From a virus: a stretch of DNA of 46,879 nucleotides. Position 1 is the stretch's first letter. Every line of letters starts with the position of its first letter. The notes beneath the pieces are model-generated. The model worked only from the letters and a program-made list of their open reading frames with translations, had not been told where the DNA came from and searched no databases. Position numbers and translations under genes: made by a program. The stretch spans positions 1 through 46,879 of IMG/VR virus record IMGVR_UViG_3300031977_001000. One strand, written 5' to 3'. Positions 1 to 8,529 of this stretch are shown here, piece by piece.

Positions 1-1490
1 TCACACTTAAATCCAAATGTCAAGTCTTTTAACATTCTTTTCCAAATGTGATTGCCGATCCATTGAGGTTTACATAATACATGATGGAAAATATAGTTAG
101 TAATATCTATCGGATTATTTAAACCTTTTGGGAATCCCTGTTTTGGTTGCTTGATGTCTGGTGGAGACAGCCACGTTTCCGCAGTATCTCTAAGTTCTAC
201 TTGATGGAATCGTTTAGCCCAAGCGTCAGCCGCTTTATCCCAAGTATAGTGGGACACTGCATTCTGCCTAATTCTTTCTCCTTGTTCAATAAAGAAGTTT
301 GGATTTTCTTTATGTGATTTTAGCATATCAAAAGCCAGAGAAACAAATGCTTCGTTGTCTGGTACGGCTCTATTGCATCCAGTTTCACATTCGCTATAGT
401 ACGACAGCGGCGTGATACCGTATCCGTCAATATTGTCAATCACAGATTGCATGGCGGAATAATAAGTAGAAATAACAGGAAGACCACAGTGCGCGGCTTC
501 TAGCTGGGGCATACCAAAACCTTCACTGTTGGCATATTGTACATATACATCAAACAAATTGTAGATTTTGGAAAGACTTACTTCGTCAATAGGATTATTG
601 ATTCCGACCACCTGATTTGTAAAACTTTTACATTTGTTACAAACCTGAACAGAATTCTGAAAAAAGTCAACAGAAATATTGTTGCAGTTTTTACATTTGT
701 AAGTCATCAGAACCCTACTAGCCAACCCATTTTCTTGGATTAGCTGTGGAAGCTCCCATCCCACATCTGGATAGTAAGTATGACAATAAAGATAAACATT
801 GTTTTGTTCTGATCTGTCTAGTATTTTTTTAAACGAAGCTAGAAGGTCGGGGTATAGCTTTCGCTTTTGATTTCTCATGACAGTGCCAAAAATAACACTA
901 TCTGGAGAAAGCCCCATTTCTTCTTTATGCTTACGCTTGTCTGCTACTGGTGCAAAGTTCGCGCTTGCCGCAGGGGACGCAACGTCTACAAATTCAATGT
1001 TGTCACATTGACGCATCATTGTGTCTCGACCAAATTCTGAATAAGCAAATACAGATTCAGCAGAATTATATGTATTAATCCACTGCGGATTTTGCGGTTC
1101 AGCGTCTACCGTTGGCATAATTGCCCAATGAAAAAAATCACGGTATGGCGAGCGCTGCTCAAACTCAATCATCCACCAGTCGCGAATATCCATCACGATA
1201 TCGGGCTGAAAATCAAGCGCGACATGATTAAACGACAAATCTCCAAATTGAGCTACTGGATTACCCTTATATAGCTGATAAGATGGATCATCCTGTAGGG
1301 GTTTATTAGGATAGCATTTCCAAGGAACATTCTTGGCTCTCTGGTCACTCCTGTCTGCATAACAAGATAGTTCAGCAACCTCGAATTCGTCAACTTGGTT
1401 TAATCTACTAAGCACCTCTTTTGTATAGACAGAATATCCTGTACTAAGCCAAGAAGCCTCAGAAACAAACAATATTTTCTTCTTTCTCAT
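1..1490 (-). CDS. GT4-like glycosyltransferase with inserted zinc ribbon (3' end outside window)
   Basis: I translated this frame by hand: it opens at an ATG at 1490 and stays open to the window edge, giving about 496 residues without a stop. The C-terminal Rossmann half carries SEGFGMPQLEA near residue 320, the GT4-type glutamate motif that binds the sugar-nucleotide. Just before it, residues 266-287 hold two CxxC pairs (CKNC and CNKC), a zinc ribbon inserted in the glycosyltransferase fold. The likely role is transfer of a sugar to a virion or host glycan. The ATG overlaps the stop of the upstream SSB-like gene (TAATG), so the two are probably co-translated. The C-terminus is missing only because the window ends. 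The family is clear; donor and acceptor are unknown. Confidence 0.85.
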   Translation of the reverse strand, partial: MRKKKILFVSEASWLSTGYSVYTKEVLSRLNQVDEFEVAELSCYADRSDQRAKNVPWKCYPNKPLQDDPSYQLYKGNPVAQFGDLSFNHVALDFQPDIVMDIRDWWMIEFEQRSPYRDFFHWAIMPTVDAEPQNPQWINTYNSAESVFAYSEFGRDTMMRQCDNIEFVDVASPAASANFAPVADKRKHKEEMGLSPDSVIFGTVMRNQKRKLYPDLLASFKKILDRSEQNNVYLYCHTYYPDVGWELPQLIQENGLASRVLMTYKCKNCNNISVDFFQNSVQVCNKCKSFTNQVVGINNPIDEVSLSKIYNLFDVYVQYANSEGFGMPQLEAAHCGLPVISTYYSAMQSVIDNIDGYGITPLSYYSECETGCNRAVPDNEAFVSLAFDMLKSHKENPNFFIEQGERIRQNAVSHYTWDKAADAWAKRFHQVELRDTAETWLSPPDIKQPKQGFPKGLNNPIDITNYIFHHVLCKPQWIGNHIWKRMLKDLTFGFKC

Positions 1491-1816
1491 TAGTTATCCG
1501 ATTCGGTTGAGTAGCGTTCTTTGTTAAAAATTTTAAAACTATTAACTCTGAAATAACAGAAGTCATTATCGTCTCTATTGCTTCTCGCCGTACACTCTAC
1601 AAGGATCAGGTCGTTAACTTGAAGTTTCTCTTTGATAGTGATTGCGGCTGTATGCCACGCTTCAAAGTTTAGATTTTCTGTTCTTCTGGTTTTTTGACCT
1701 GATTTATTTTTTCTATATTCTTCAACTTCGAGAACAAAATTAACTAGGTCAACATCATTAGATTTAGTAGAATAGACAGGCTCCTTGAGCTTGCCTAAAA
1801 AAGAGCAATTATTCAT
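1490..1816 (-). CDS. SSB-like OB-fold protein
   Basis: This is a small protein of about 108 residues resembling single-stranded DNA-binding proteins: MNNCSFLGKL start, a basic YRKNKSGQKTRR loop, then NLNFEAWH in the place of the usual SSB strand (compare FxxVxxW). An upstream in-frame TTG exists at 1831, but ATG 1816 has an AAGGA ribosome binding site at proper spacing and gives the normal SSB N-terminus, so I chose it. It lies directly after the C-terminal half of DNA polymerase III alpha, overlapping its end region, and is likely co-expressed with the replisome. A second, more canonical SSB is encoded at 39527-39865. The acidic C-terminal tail (STESDN) is short. Dedicated function beyond ssDNA binding is inference. 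Confidence 0.7.
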   Translation of the reverse strand: MNNCSFLGKLKEPVYSTKSNDVDLVNFVLEVEEYRKNKSGQKTRRTENLNFEAWHTAAITIKEKLQVNDLILVECTARSNRDDNDFCYFRVNSFKIFNKERYSTESDN

Positions 1817-1827
1817 AATAATCCTTT

Positions 1828-3369
1828 TCAAACTTGTATAATTTTATTTACAACAATCGAGTTTTTATCTCGCTTGGAAACCTCGCCATCTAAGAAGACG
1901 GTGTTTCTTTCTATCAATAAATCTTTATATTTCGCAAAAGCGTCGGGAAAAATTGTAACGGAATCTAGTTCACCGCTCGCATCTTCAACACACAAAAAAG
2001 CCATTTCTTGGCCGGGGTTTTTACCCTTCTTAGTTTTATAAGTACGTATAGAGTTGATCATTACAGAAAGATTTACTTTACCTCTTATAGTACCCAAGGA
2101 CACATCTTTGCACATATTTGTGGAAATATTTACAGAATCTGCCTTACTACAAGTCAAAGCGCACCCCATCAGCTTGATTTCATAGTCTGCAATAGAAACG
2201 GGGTCGTCATCTAGGCTATAAAATGGTGAAATGAGAGACTGTTTGATATCCTCTATCGCGGTTGCTCGCCGCGAGTTAATCTTTACCCAGTCAGGCAGAA
2301 GCTCGACACACTGTGACAAAGCTAGGGAGCTTTTGTAATTTTCAGCAATAGCATCTTTTTCTCTTGCAGAAAGATTATTCCAGCTATCGTATTCATAAAG
2401 CATTTTCTGGCGAGACTCTCTGTTGTTCTTGCCGTTAAAAGCGCCAACAGAAATCATGGCGATTGCTGCACGCTTATTGATTTTGCCCTTATGAATAATT
2501 TTAACAAGACAGTCTAGCCAAGTATAAGTAGTAATATCTTCTGTTTTCTTAATCTCTTCGATCTTGTCACACTCTTTAGTGCCTACATTCTTAATGTGAC
2601 GCATACCAAAATAAATCTTACCATTTTCATGGATAAAATTTGTATGCATGTGATTAAGTCTTGGTGGATAAGTATCTAGGCCAGCCATTTTAGCATCCAT
2701 AATAAGCTGCTTGAGTTCGATCTCAGGCTTTGGCTTCCTGTCGGAACGATTCATGTAGCTTACATAGAACTTTTCTAGTCTATGACACTTGCAATATGCG
2801 CTCCAATACGCATCAATAGCATACGAAACGGCGTGGCTCTTATTGAAAGCGTAGCGGTTAGACTTCTCGATCCATGAGAAAATCTCACCCGCTACCTCTT
2901 TCTTGATGATACCCTGCTTTTCTGCGCCATCCATGAAGACCTGTTTCATTTCTTCCATGAGTCCAGCCTTCTTTTTACCAATAGCCTTACGAAGTGAGTC
3001 TGCTTCTTTAAGATCAAACCCAGCTAGTTGCTGGGCGATCTTCATGCTCTGCTCTTGGTATACCAAAACCCCATAGGTTTCTTTTAAGATTGGCTCCAGA
3101 GAGTCATCTGGATAGTCAACAGGGTCCATCCCCTTCTTTCTATCTGCATAGTGCTGCGTCATAGACTTACCATCAGTATAAGCCTTTAAACAGCCGGGGC
3201 GAATCAGAGAAATAAGAGCCGCCAATTCGCTAATGCTTCTGGGTTTTACTTCTTTAGCCCAGTGTTTACCGAGGCTAGATTCAAGTTGAAAGACACCTTT
3301 TGTGCGCCCTTCGCAAATCAAATCCCAAACTTCTTCGTCTTCAAAATTATTAATGTCAAAATTAGACAT
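1828..3369 (-). CDS. dnaE: DNA polymerase III alpha subunit, C-terminal half (split gene)
   Basis: This 513-residue protein covers the part of bacterial DnaE after the palm: fingers (GVFQLESSLGK near the start, then LISLIRPG, YGVLVYQEQSMKIAQ, FNKSHAVSYA), the tandem helix-hairpin-helix region and a C-terminal OB fold (about residues 425-513). It stops after the OB fold and lacks the tau-binding tail of E. coli DnaE. The catalytic aspartates are not here; they are all in the partner gene at 4275-5867. ATG 3369 is preceded by GGGGAT and is preferred over an upstream in-frame start at 3399. The start overlaps the end of the exonuclease gene. The two halves must associate to make an enzyme; no intein sequence is visible at the break. 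Family assignment is firm. Confidence 0.93.
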   Translation of the reverse strand: MSNFDINNFEDEEVWDLICEGRTKGVFQLESSLGKHWAKEVKPRSISELAALISLIRPGCLKAYTDGKSMTQHYADRKKGMDPVDYPDDSLEPILKETYGVLVYQEQSMKIAQQLAGFDLKEADSLRKAIGKKKAGLMEEMKQVFMDGAEKQGIIKKEVAGEIFSWIEKSNRYAFNKSHAVSYAIDAYWSAYCKCHRLEKFYVSYMNRSDRKPKPEIELKQLIMDAKMAGLDTYPPRLNHMHTNFIHENGKIYFGMRHIKNVGTKECDKIEEIKKTEDITTYTWLDCLVKIIHKGKINKRAAIAMISVGAFNGKNNRESRQKMLYEYDSWNNLSAREKDAIAENYKSSLALSQCVELLPDWVKINSRRATAIEDIKQSLISPFYSLDDDPVSIADYEIKLMGCALTCSKADSVNISTNMCKDVSLGTIRGKVNLSVMINSIRTYKTKKGKNPGQEMAFLCVEDASGELDSVTIFPDAFAKYKDLLIERNTVFLDGEVSKRDKNSIVVNKIIQV

Positions 3370-4057
3370 AAATATCCCCGTTCGCAAATGTCTTTTCAAA
3401 TTTAACTTTATGCAACAATGTTCTTTGCAATTTCATGAACTTAATCATGATATTGGCGGTATCCTTAACGTCTTGCAACGCATCGTGAGCATTATCTTTA
3501 CTAGCTTGACTCATTCCAAAATAGTCGCGCAAGTAATCCATGCCATAACCCTTTACCTCTGTGTTATTTTCAAACCAGCAGTAGATATGCTGCATAACAT
3601 CTATGGTAAAAATTGGATTAAAAATGCCCTGTCTACCATTCTTAGCATGAGTAGGGCCATATTGTTGACACATGCGTTCAACGATTGGCATGTCAAAGCC
3701 ATTGATGTTGTATCCTGCGGCGATTGGCGCATAGTAGTTAGTCTTTTTGAAGTTGTATTTGTCGCAAAATTGCGCAAACTTCTTCCAGACGGTCTTTGGT
3801 AGCGGGGCCTTTGCTAGATCGTCTCTGTTCTTTCTTGTGATCCGCAGAGCCTCGTCTTCAAGCGGTGCAACACCCGCTTTGATTGCCTTATCGTCGTCGA
3901 TAATCGGGCGAATCTCGCTGTTAAATACGCCTCCCGGCTGTAGCTCTAGCTTCCTAGCATGAATAGCCACGGCAGCAATCTGCGTTGGCTGACATGTGTA
4001 GGGGTTAGCTCCACCGGTTTCAAAGTCAAACACAATAATGTCACGATAATTCGCCAT
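3362..4057 (-). CDS. DnaQ-like 3'-5' proofreading exonuclease (DEDDh)
   Basis: This 231-residue exonuclease has all five DEDDh residues: D11 and E13 in FDFETGG, D122 in NINGFD, and H191 and D196 in AHDALQD. It is expected to remove 3' mismatches during replication using two metal ions. Its position between the two halves of DNA polymerase III alpha, overlapping the C-terminal half by 8 bases and following the small gene at 4059 by one base, strongly suggests it acts as the epsilon-type subunit of that polymerase. The degenerate PHP domain of the N-terminal polymerase half fits with proofreading being supplied by this protein. Helical content at the C-terminus could provide the polymerase contact, but no clear clamp-binding motif was recognised. 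Confidence 0.9.
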   Translation of the reverse strand: MANYRDIIVFDFETGGANPYTCQPTQIAAVAIHARKLELQPGGVFNSEIRPIIDDDKAIKAGVAPLEDEALRITRKNRDDLAKAPLPKTVWKKFAQFCDKYNFKKTNYYAPIAAGYNINGFDMPIVERMCQQYGPTHAKNGRQGIFNPIFTIDVMQHIYCWFENNTEVKGYGMDYLRDYFGMSQASKDNAHDALQDVKDTANIMIKFMKLQRTLLHKVKFEKTFANGDIYV

Positions 4058-4058
4058 A

Positions 4059-4274
4059 TTACTTCCTTTTTTTCAGTTCCAAAAATTTATCAACTGCGTC
4101 GTCGATATTTTTAAATAAGTGATGTTCCCCGTATCGGTCAGACCACACTTGATATTCATTCGATCTTGCCAATCTTGGATAATAATTAGCTAGATTACAC
4201 ACCGTAATATCTTTATAGTCAATGCTGCAACCAGAAAAAATCACAGACATATACTCTTCTCTTGTAGCGTTCAT
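4059..4274 (-). CDS. small protein between split polymerase genes
   Basis: This 71-residue protein is not one I recognise. Its ATG follows the TAA of the polymerase N-terminal half with no gap, and its own stop is one base from the exonuclease start, so it is translated as part of the polymerase operon. The N-terminal half contains two cysteines (C16, C26) and many aromatics; the C-terminus is acidic and then basic (FLELKKRK). The compact mixed composition suits a small folded domain. By position it could bridge the two polymerase pieces or the exonuclease, but that is inference from gene order only. Confidence 0.65.
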   Translation of the reverse strand: MNATREEYMSVIFSGCSIDYKDITVCNLANYYPRLARSNEYQVWSDRYGEHHLFKNIDDAVDKFLELKKRK

Positions 4275-5867
4275 TTAATCCTCACAGATTTCCATAATTT
4301 TACTTAACAAGTCAATTCCAAGAACATCAAACTTGACATGACCCATAGCCTCTAGGTCATTCATTTCAAGCGCGGCAATCATCTTGCCATTCTTGTCTTT
4401 AACCATTGGACAAACTTCTGCGAGAGGATGTTTTGAAATAATCACACCAGCAGCATGTTTGCCTTGGGATTTATTAGTTCCTTCAATTTTAATCGCCTGC
4501 TCAAAATAGTGAGAAAGCGGTCCATCAAGTTTTCCTTCTTCATCATAGTAACACCAACTTTTTAGTGCCTCGGATTCATTTTCTAAAGCCCATCTAATGA
4601 TAGACTTATCGTCCATTAATTCTAGCTGGTCAGAAATCTTAGCTTCGTCTGGAATACTGTCGGTAATAGCGTTCATCTCAGAGAATGATACAGCATCATT
4701 GATTCTCAACACCTCTTTGATGGCGGCTCGCCCCTGTAGTTTTCCAAACGTTACCATCTGAGAGACCTTATCAATTCCATACTTTTCCTTGATGTAATCA
4801 ATCACTTCGTCTCTATGTTCAGCCGGAACGTCCATATCAACGTCAGGCAAAGAAACATGATCCTCGGTGTTTCGTCCCTCATTGTAAAATCTCTCAAACA
4901 GTAAGTCAAATTCAATTGGGTCAACTTCTGTGATTCCAACCAAATAAGATATTAAACAGCCAGCAGCAGAGCCACGACCCGGACCAGCGATCCAGCCACG
5001 ATCTTTAACATGATTGACAATATCTTGGACGATCAAAAAATAACCACTGAGATTGGCCTTAAAGATAACCTCAAGCTCTTTCTTGACTCTCTCTAGATAA
5101 ATATCTCTTTGAACTGGGTCTTTTACTTTTCCGGCTGGCGCTAGCTTAGACTTCCAGCCATGACGACACAACTCTTTTAAATATTCATCATTATCAAAAC
5201 CTTCTGGAACATCAAACTCTGGAAGCATCGGCTTGCCAGTAATTTCATATTCTTCGCAGGCAGCAATAGCATCAAACATTTCCTCGTCGTCGCTCACATC
5301 GCGTGGCTGTTTCAGACAATAGTCTTCACTTGTAAAGAAATGCTTGTTCTCAAAATCTTCACCCTTTTGCAGCTTTGCCGTAACCTTTGGAATGTTTGTT
5401 TTCATGCCAGAACATAGAATGATTCTATGCAAATCTGCCTCGTCTTGAGTGCAATAATACACAGCATCATCTACATAATTGTAATGAAAGTAGTTCTTGC
5501 CCCACATCTTCTTGTAAGCTGCGTTATCTTCTGATGTGATGAAGAGAATATTTCCATTTTCGGCTATTCTTTTAAGGGTGTCAATGTTTTGTTCTTCAGA
5601 CGAGTAGTTGATTAGGTCAAGCCACCCATCTTTATTTTTAGCAATAAGTAAGAACTGCTCAGTATCTAATCCCAAAATGGGCTTTATATCGTTTTTCTTG
5701 CAGGCTTGGTGAAAGTTCACAGCGCCAGAAAGAGTGTTGATATCGGCAAGAACGCACGCCTCATAACCATATGAAGCGCACAGTTTTGCCAGTCTGTCTG
5801 GATTAGAAAAACCTTTAAGAAGACTGAAGTGAGTCTTGCAGTTTATTGGTGTATTCTTGTTTTTCAT
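4275..5867 (-). CDS. dnaE: DNA polymerase III alpha subunit, N-terminal half (split gene)
   Basis: This 530-residue protein contains the N-terminal PHP domain, thumb and palm of DnaE. The palm motifs GPGRGSAAGCLISYLVG (about 296-311) and PDVDMD carry the first two catalytic aspartates (D342, D344); the third is D514 in KFDVLG, only 17 residues before the stop. The protein therefore ends just after the complete catalytic triad, and the fingers are encoded separately at 1828-3369. The PHP domain is degenerate: the expected HxH near residue 12 reads CKTH. ATG 5867 is preferred over a TTG three bases upstream. The gene starts inside the end of the upstream glycosyltransferase gene. The ending is a natural in-frame TAA followed directly by the next ATG, not an obvious frameshift. 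Confidence 0.93.
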   Translation of the reverse strand: MKNKNTPINCKTHFSLLKGFSNPDRLAKLCASYGYEACVLADINTLSGAVNFHQACKKNDIKPILGLDTEQFLLIAKNKDGWLDLINYSSEEQNIDTLKRIAENGNILFITSEDNAAYKKMWGKNYFHYNYVDDAVYYCTQDEADLHRIILCSGMKTNIPKVTAKLQKGEDFENKHFFTSEDYCLKQPRDVSDDEEMFDAIAACEEYEITGKPMLPEFDVPEGFDNDEYLKELCRHGWKSKLAPAGKVKDPVQRDIYLERVKKELEVIFKANLSGYFLIVQDIVNHVKDRGWIAGPGRGSAAGCLISYLVGITEVDPIEFDLLFERFYNEGRNTEDHVSLPDVDMDVPAEHRDEVIDYIKEKYGIDKVSQMVTFGKLQGRAAIKEVLRINDAVSFSEMNAITDSIPDEAKISDQLELMDDKSIIRWALENESEALKSWCYYDEEGKLDGPLSHYFEQAIKIEGTNKSQGKHAAGVIISKHPLAEVCPMVKDKNGKMIAALEMNDLEAMGHVKFDVLGIDLLSKIMEICED

Positions 5868-6696
5868 CAATTATTTTCTTCAAAATTTGCGACAAGTTAT
5901 CGGGTTCCAATATCGTATTATTATAGTCAGACAGGTTCTTCGTTAGCACCGAAATATCACTATTATTTACTAATTTTAGACATTCTTCCAGATGGTTATC
6001 TAGGAACTGCCACTTTGTAAAGAACAACGGGGCGTTTTCGTAATACCAAAACCTTGGAAGCCTTTCAACCATTGGAAAAGCGCCAAGTTTAATAGCTTCA
6101 AAGAATCTAAAAGACTCATCACTAAAAGCTCCAGTTGGACACAGGCAGATTTTAGAATTATTCAATAGCTCAACATATTCTTGATGATCTAATCCTGTTC
6201 CAAAAGCAGAAGTATATTTTACATAATGCTTGTATTTATCTCCTGTTTTCTCTATCATGTCATCTAGGCATTTCTGAAATTTATCTCTCGTGCCATATTG
6301 CGAGATTTGACCAACAAAACAGAAGTCATATTCTCTTTCGTCTATAGGTTTAATCTCTTCTATCTTTTGTTCAATATTATTAATAAAAGTTCCCACGGGA
6401 AGCGGAAAGAATTTATGATTTACAACAGGATATCCCCAGTTATCTAACATGGAGTAGTTGTGAAAAATCAAAAACACGCTTTCTTCATCCACGTATCTTG
6501 GATACTGATGCGTTTCATTAGATAGCGAGAACAAGATATGCTTCTTGCCGTCTTTTGGAAATGTATAATCTTGAAGATCATATTTAACCACAACGCGAAA
6601 GCTGTCATCAAGTAGTTTAGCAAGACTTTCGGCAGTGTCAAGTAGAATCTTGTTACCTAAGTCAAAATCTTTTTTTATATCAATTAATTGTGCCAT
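5815..6696 (-). CDS. exostosin-like glycosyltransferase
   Basis: This 293-residue protein shows the C-terminal pattern of exostosin/GT47-like and related glycosyltransferases: NSKICLCPTG followed by SFRFFEAIKLGAFPMV, where the conserved glutamate sits in a loop that contacts the sugar-nucleotide. The N-terminal half is a less conserved Rossmann-like region with FCFVGQ. No signal peptide or membrane segment is visible, so it probably acts in the host cytoplasm. It is wedged between a PD-(D/E)XK nuclease and the polymerase, overlapping the polymerase N-half by 53 bases, so it is expressed with replication genes despite its glycan role. It could modify phage DNA bases or virion glycans; neither is shown by the sequence. 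Confidence 0.7.
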   Translation of the reverse strand: MAQLIDIKKDFDLGNKILLDTAESLAKLLDDSFRVVVKYDLQDYTFPKDGKKHILFSLSNETHQYPRYVDEESVFLIFHNYSMLDNWGYPVVNHKFFPLPVGTFINNIEQKIEEIKPIDEREYDFCFVGQISQYGTRDKFQKCLDDMIEKTGDKYKHYVKYTSAFGTGLDHQEYVELLNNSKICLCPTGAFSDESFRFFEAIKLGAFPMVERLPRFWYYENAPLFFTKWQFLDNHLEECLKLVNNSDISVLTKNLSDYNNTILEPDNLSQILKKIIDEKQEYTNKLQDSLQSS

Positions 6697-7718
6697 CAGC
6701 CCGGTGCCTCATAATATCCAATGTCAAATCCTTCTCTAGTACAGTCCGCAACAGTTTTGTCATAGCCCTCTTTTCTTAGCTTGTCTTCAACGTGCTGACA
6801 CATGCTTTTGTTTTCGCCCGGCCAATCTGTTTTGCAGAAATGGCATAGCTTCTGACATCTGAAGTCACGTCTAGTAGGAGAAACAAGCCTCGGATTAGTG
6901 TTCTTCTGTATCTGTTGATATCTTTTTCTAAGCATATCTAAAAACTTCTCTTGATCAGACTTATCAAAGCACATACTAAATGGGCCGCCATCACGAATAA
7001 AGAAAATACTCATGATAGCCTGCTCGTAATCTGGATACAATCTAGATATAGCATAGTTATACAATAACAGCTGTGGATCTTCAAGCAATTTCTCGTAAGT
7101 TTTTTCTTCGCCTGTTGCCCAGTTCTTGCGCTGTCCGGTTTTCCAGTCGATTACCTCAATGACACCATCATCAATTTGTGTCACTAAGTCGATTGTACCT
7201 TTAATTGCAAGCTGACCATTTGCTTTAGTTCCATCTGGCATTTCGTATTCAAACTTAGCCCAGTCTTCTTCTATCGGCAAATCAAAATTAGGCTCTGCAT
7301 CTACGACATCTCTGTTGCGAGGGTCGAACTGGCCGTCATTATATGTTAGCGCTTTTTCTGTAAGGTTCTTACAAAACTTTAGATCGGCAGGATAATACTT
7401 GTGAATACAGTCTTTTTGATAATGAGCGTAGCTTTGGTCTAAAATATCGTCTACAAACTTCTTAGTGTATAGCTTTCTTTTTGTAAATTCTATTTCACCA
7501 AGCGCATCATCTGTGATCGTCAAGGTTTTTTCTTCTGGATTATCTTGAAGACATTTTTTGCAAGCAGCAAGAACCTCCATGACCTTGTGAACCATCGTTC
7601 CTAACTGTGCCTTTTTGCCAGACGGCGATCTGTGTCCTAAGACATAAGTAATAAAATACTGCATTTGACAGTAATCATAATTACCATAGCTAGACGACCT
7701 AATATAGGTGACTATCAT
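6696..7718 (-). CDS. PD-(D/E)XK nuclease, Cas4/AddB-like with Fe-S cysteines
   Basis: This 340-residue protein is a RecB/Cas4/AddB-family nuclease. The conserved histidine is in GTMVHKVME (about residue 44); the catalytic core is GTIDLVTQ followed by VIEVIDWKTG, giving the D...DxK arrangement; a Q/Y motif (DPQLLLYNYAI) follows. Cysteine 17 near the N-terminus and a C-terminal group (CQKLCHFC and a later C) fit the four-cysteine iron-sulfur cluster that staples these domains. It probably processes DNA ends during recombination or host DNA degradation. The ATG at 7718 has AAGGAG upstream; its TGA overlaps the next ATG. Confidence 0.85.
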   Translation of the reverse strand: MIVTYIRSSSYGNYDYCQMQYFITYVLGHRSPSGKKAQLGTMVHKVMEVLAACKKCLQDNPEEKTLTITDDALGEIEFTKRKLYTKKFVDDILDQSYAHYQKDCIHKYYPADLKFCKNLTEKALTYNDGQFDPRNRDVVDAEPNFDLPIEEDWAKFEYEMPDGTKANGQLAIKGTIDLVTQIDDGVIEVIDWKTGQRKNWATGEEKTYEKLLEDPQLLLYNYAISRLYPDYEQAIMSIFFIRDGGPFSMCFDKSDQEKFLDMLRKRYQQIQKNTNPRLVSPTRRDFRCQKLCHFCKTDWPGENKSMCQHVEDKLRKEGYDKTVADCTREGFDIGYYEAPG

Positions 7719-7719
7719 A

Positions 7720-8529
7720 CTAGCTCCTTATAGTGTGAATTCCTGTTGACGGCTCTTCAACGTTGGTAAATTCTACTTCATCACCAAGCCATCCCCATTT
7801 TTCTAGTAAATTAATAATCTCTTGATTTGTTTCATTAATGGTCATGTCTTGATTTTCAATGACGGCATCAAAACCTTCGTATCCATCTAGCTCTGTCTCG
7901 CTGGCATGGTCGTCGGAAAACGGCTTTCGATTGAGCCTGATGATTTTTCCGCCAGCGGCTTTGATTAGCTCTACTTCATTAGTAAATCTAACATCATCCA
8001 CAACCGCAAGCAGAGAAGATTCGATTTCAATATCTTTCAAGAGTCTTTCTGCCCAGATATCATTATACACCCTTCGACAGACTTCTGTGCCAAAGAACTG
8101 AAGAAACTCTCTTGCGGTCATGTTGCCGCTTTTGTTTCTTCTTTTTCTTTCTGCGATAGACATAGGCATATCTTGCCATCTGATATGTGTTTTTGTATTC
8201 TTTTGTTCTTCAGTGCCGAACACCTGCTCTTCTTTGATCCCAAAGAGTTCAACAGCCATAGCCTTTAGTGGGTTGGCGAGAGAATATTTCTTGATATAAG
8301 GCCACATATTGTACCCAGCCCAGTCAGCAAATTGAGCATCTGTTCTGCTAATATCAAGCAGCCCATAAGAATCATTACTGTTTTCTGTTTGTATGAGCAA
8401 ATCACCGCCCTCAGTGATTGCAAAATTGTTAATGACTCTAAAAGCTCTTAGCTGATAGCCATGTACAAAGTTTGCGCATGTGCTTTTGCCAGATTGTTTA
8501 GTGCCAGAAAATGCTAGTATTTTAGTCAT
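7720..8529 (-). CDS. deoxynucleoside monophosphate kinase (T4 gp1-like)
   Basis: This 269-residue kinase has a P-loop GTKQSGKS at residues 9-16 and the family's central region (NPLKAMAVELFG, then AREFLQFFGTEVCR and VVDDVRFTNE). It resembles the phage dNMP kinase family represented by T4 gene 1, which phosphorylates dNMPs to dNDPs. It fits with the dCMP deaminase, dUTPase and ribonucleotide reductase elsewhere in the window as a dNTP-supply set. It overlaps the upstream primase gene by four bases. The region between P-loop and core is longer than a minimal nucleotide kinase, as is usual for this family. Confidence 0.85.
   Translation of the reverse strand: MTKILAFSGTKQSGKSTCANFVHGYQLRAFRVINNFAITEGGDLLIQTENSNDSYGLLDISRTDAQFADWAGYNMWPYIKKYSLANPLKAMAVELFGIKEEQVFGTEEQKNTKTHIRWQDMPMSIAERKRRNKSGNMTAREFLQFFGTEVCRRVYNDIWAERLLKDIEIESSLLAVVDDVRFTNEVELIKAAGGKIIRLNRKPFSDDHASETELDGYEGFDAVIENQDMTINETNQEIINLLEKWGWLGDEVEFTNVEEPSTGIHTIRS

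Noticed and set aside
4275-4320. Split intein at the end of the polymerase N-half
   Set aside because: There is no cysteine/serine-led intein block, no TxxH motif and no long extension; the protein simply ends after KIMEICED. The C-half also lacks an HN-C/S/T start.
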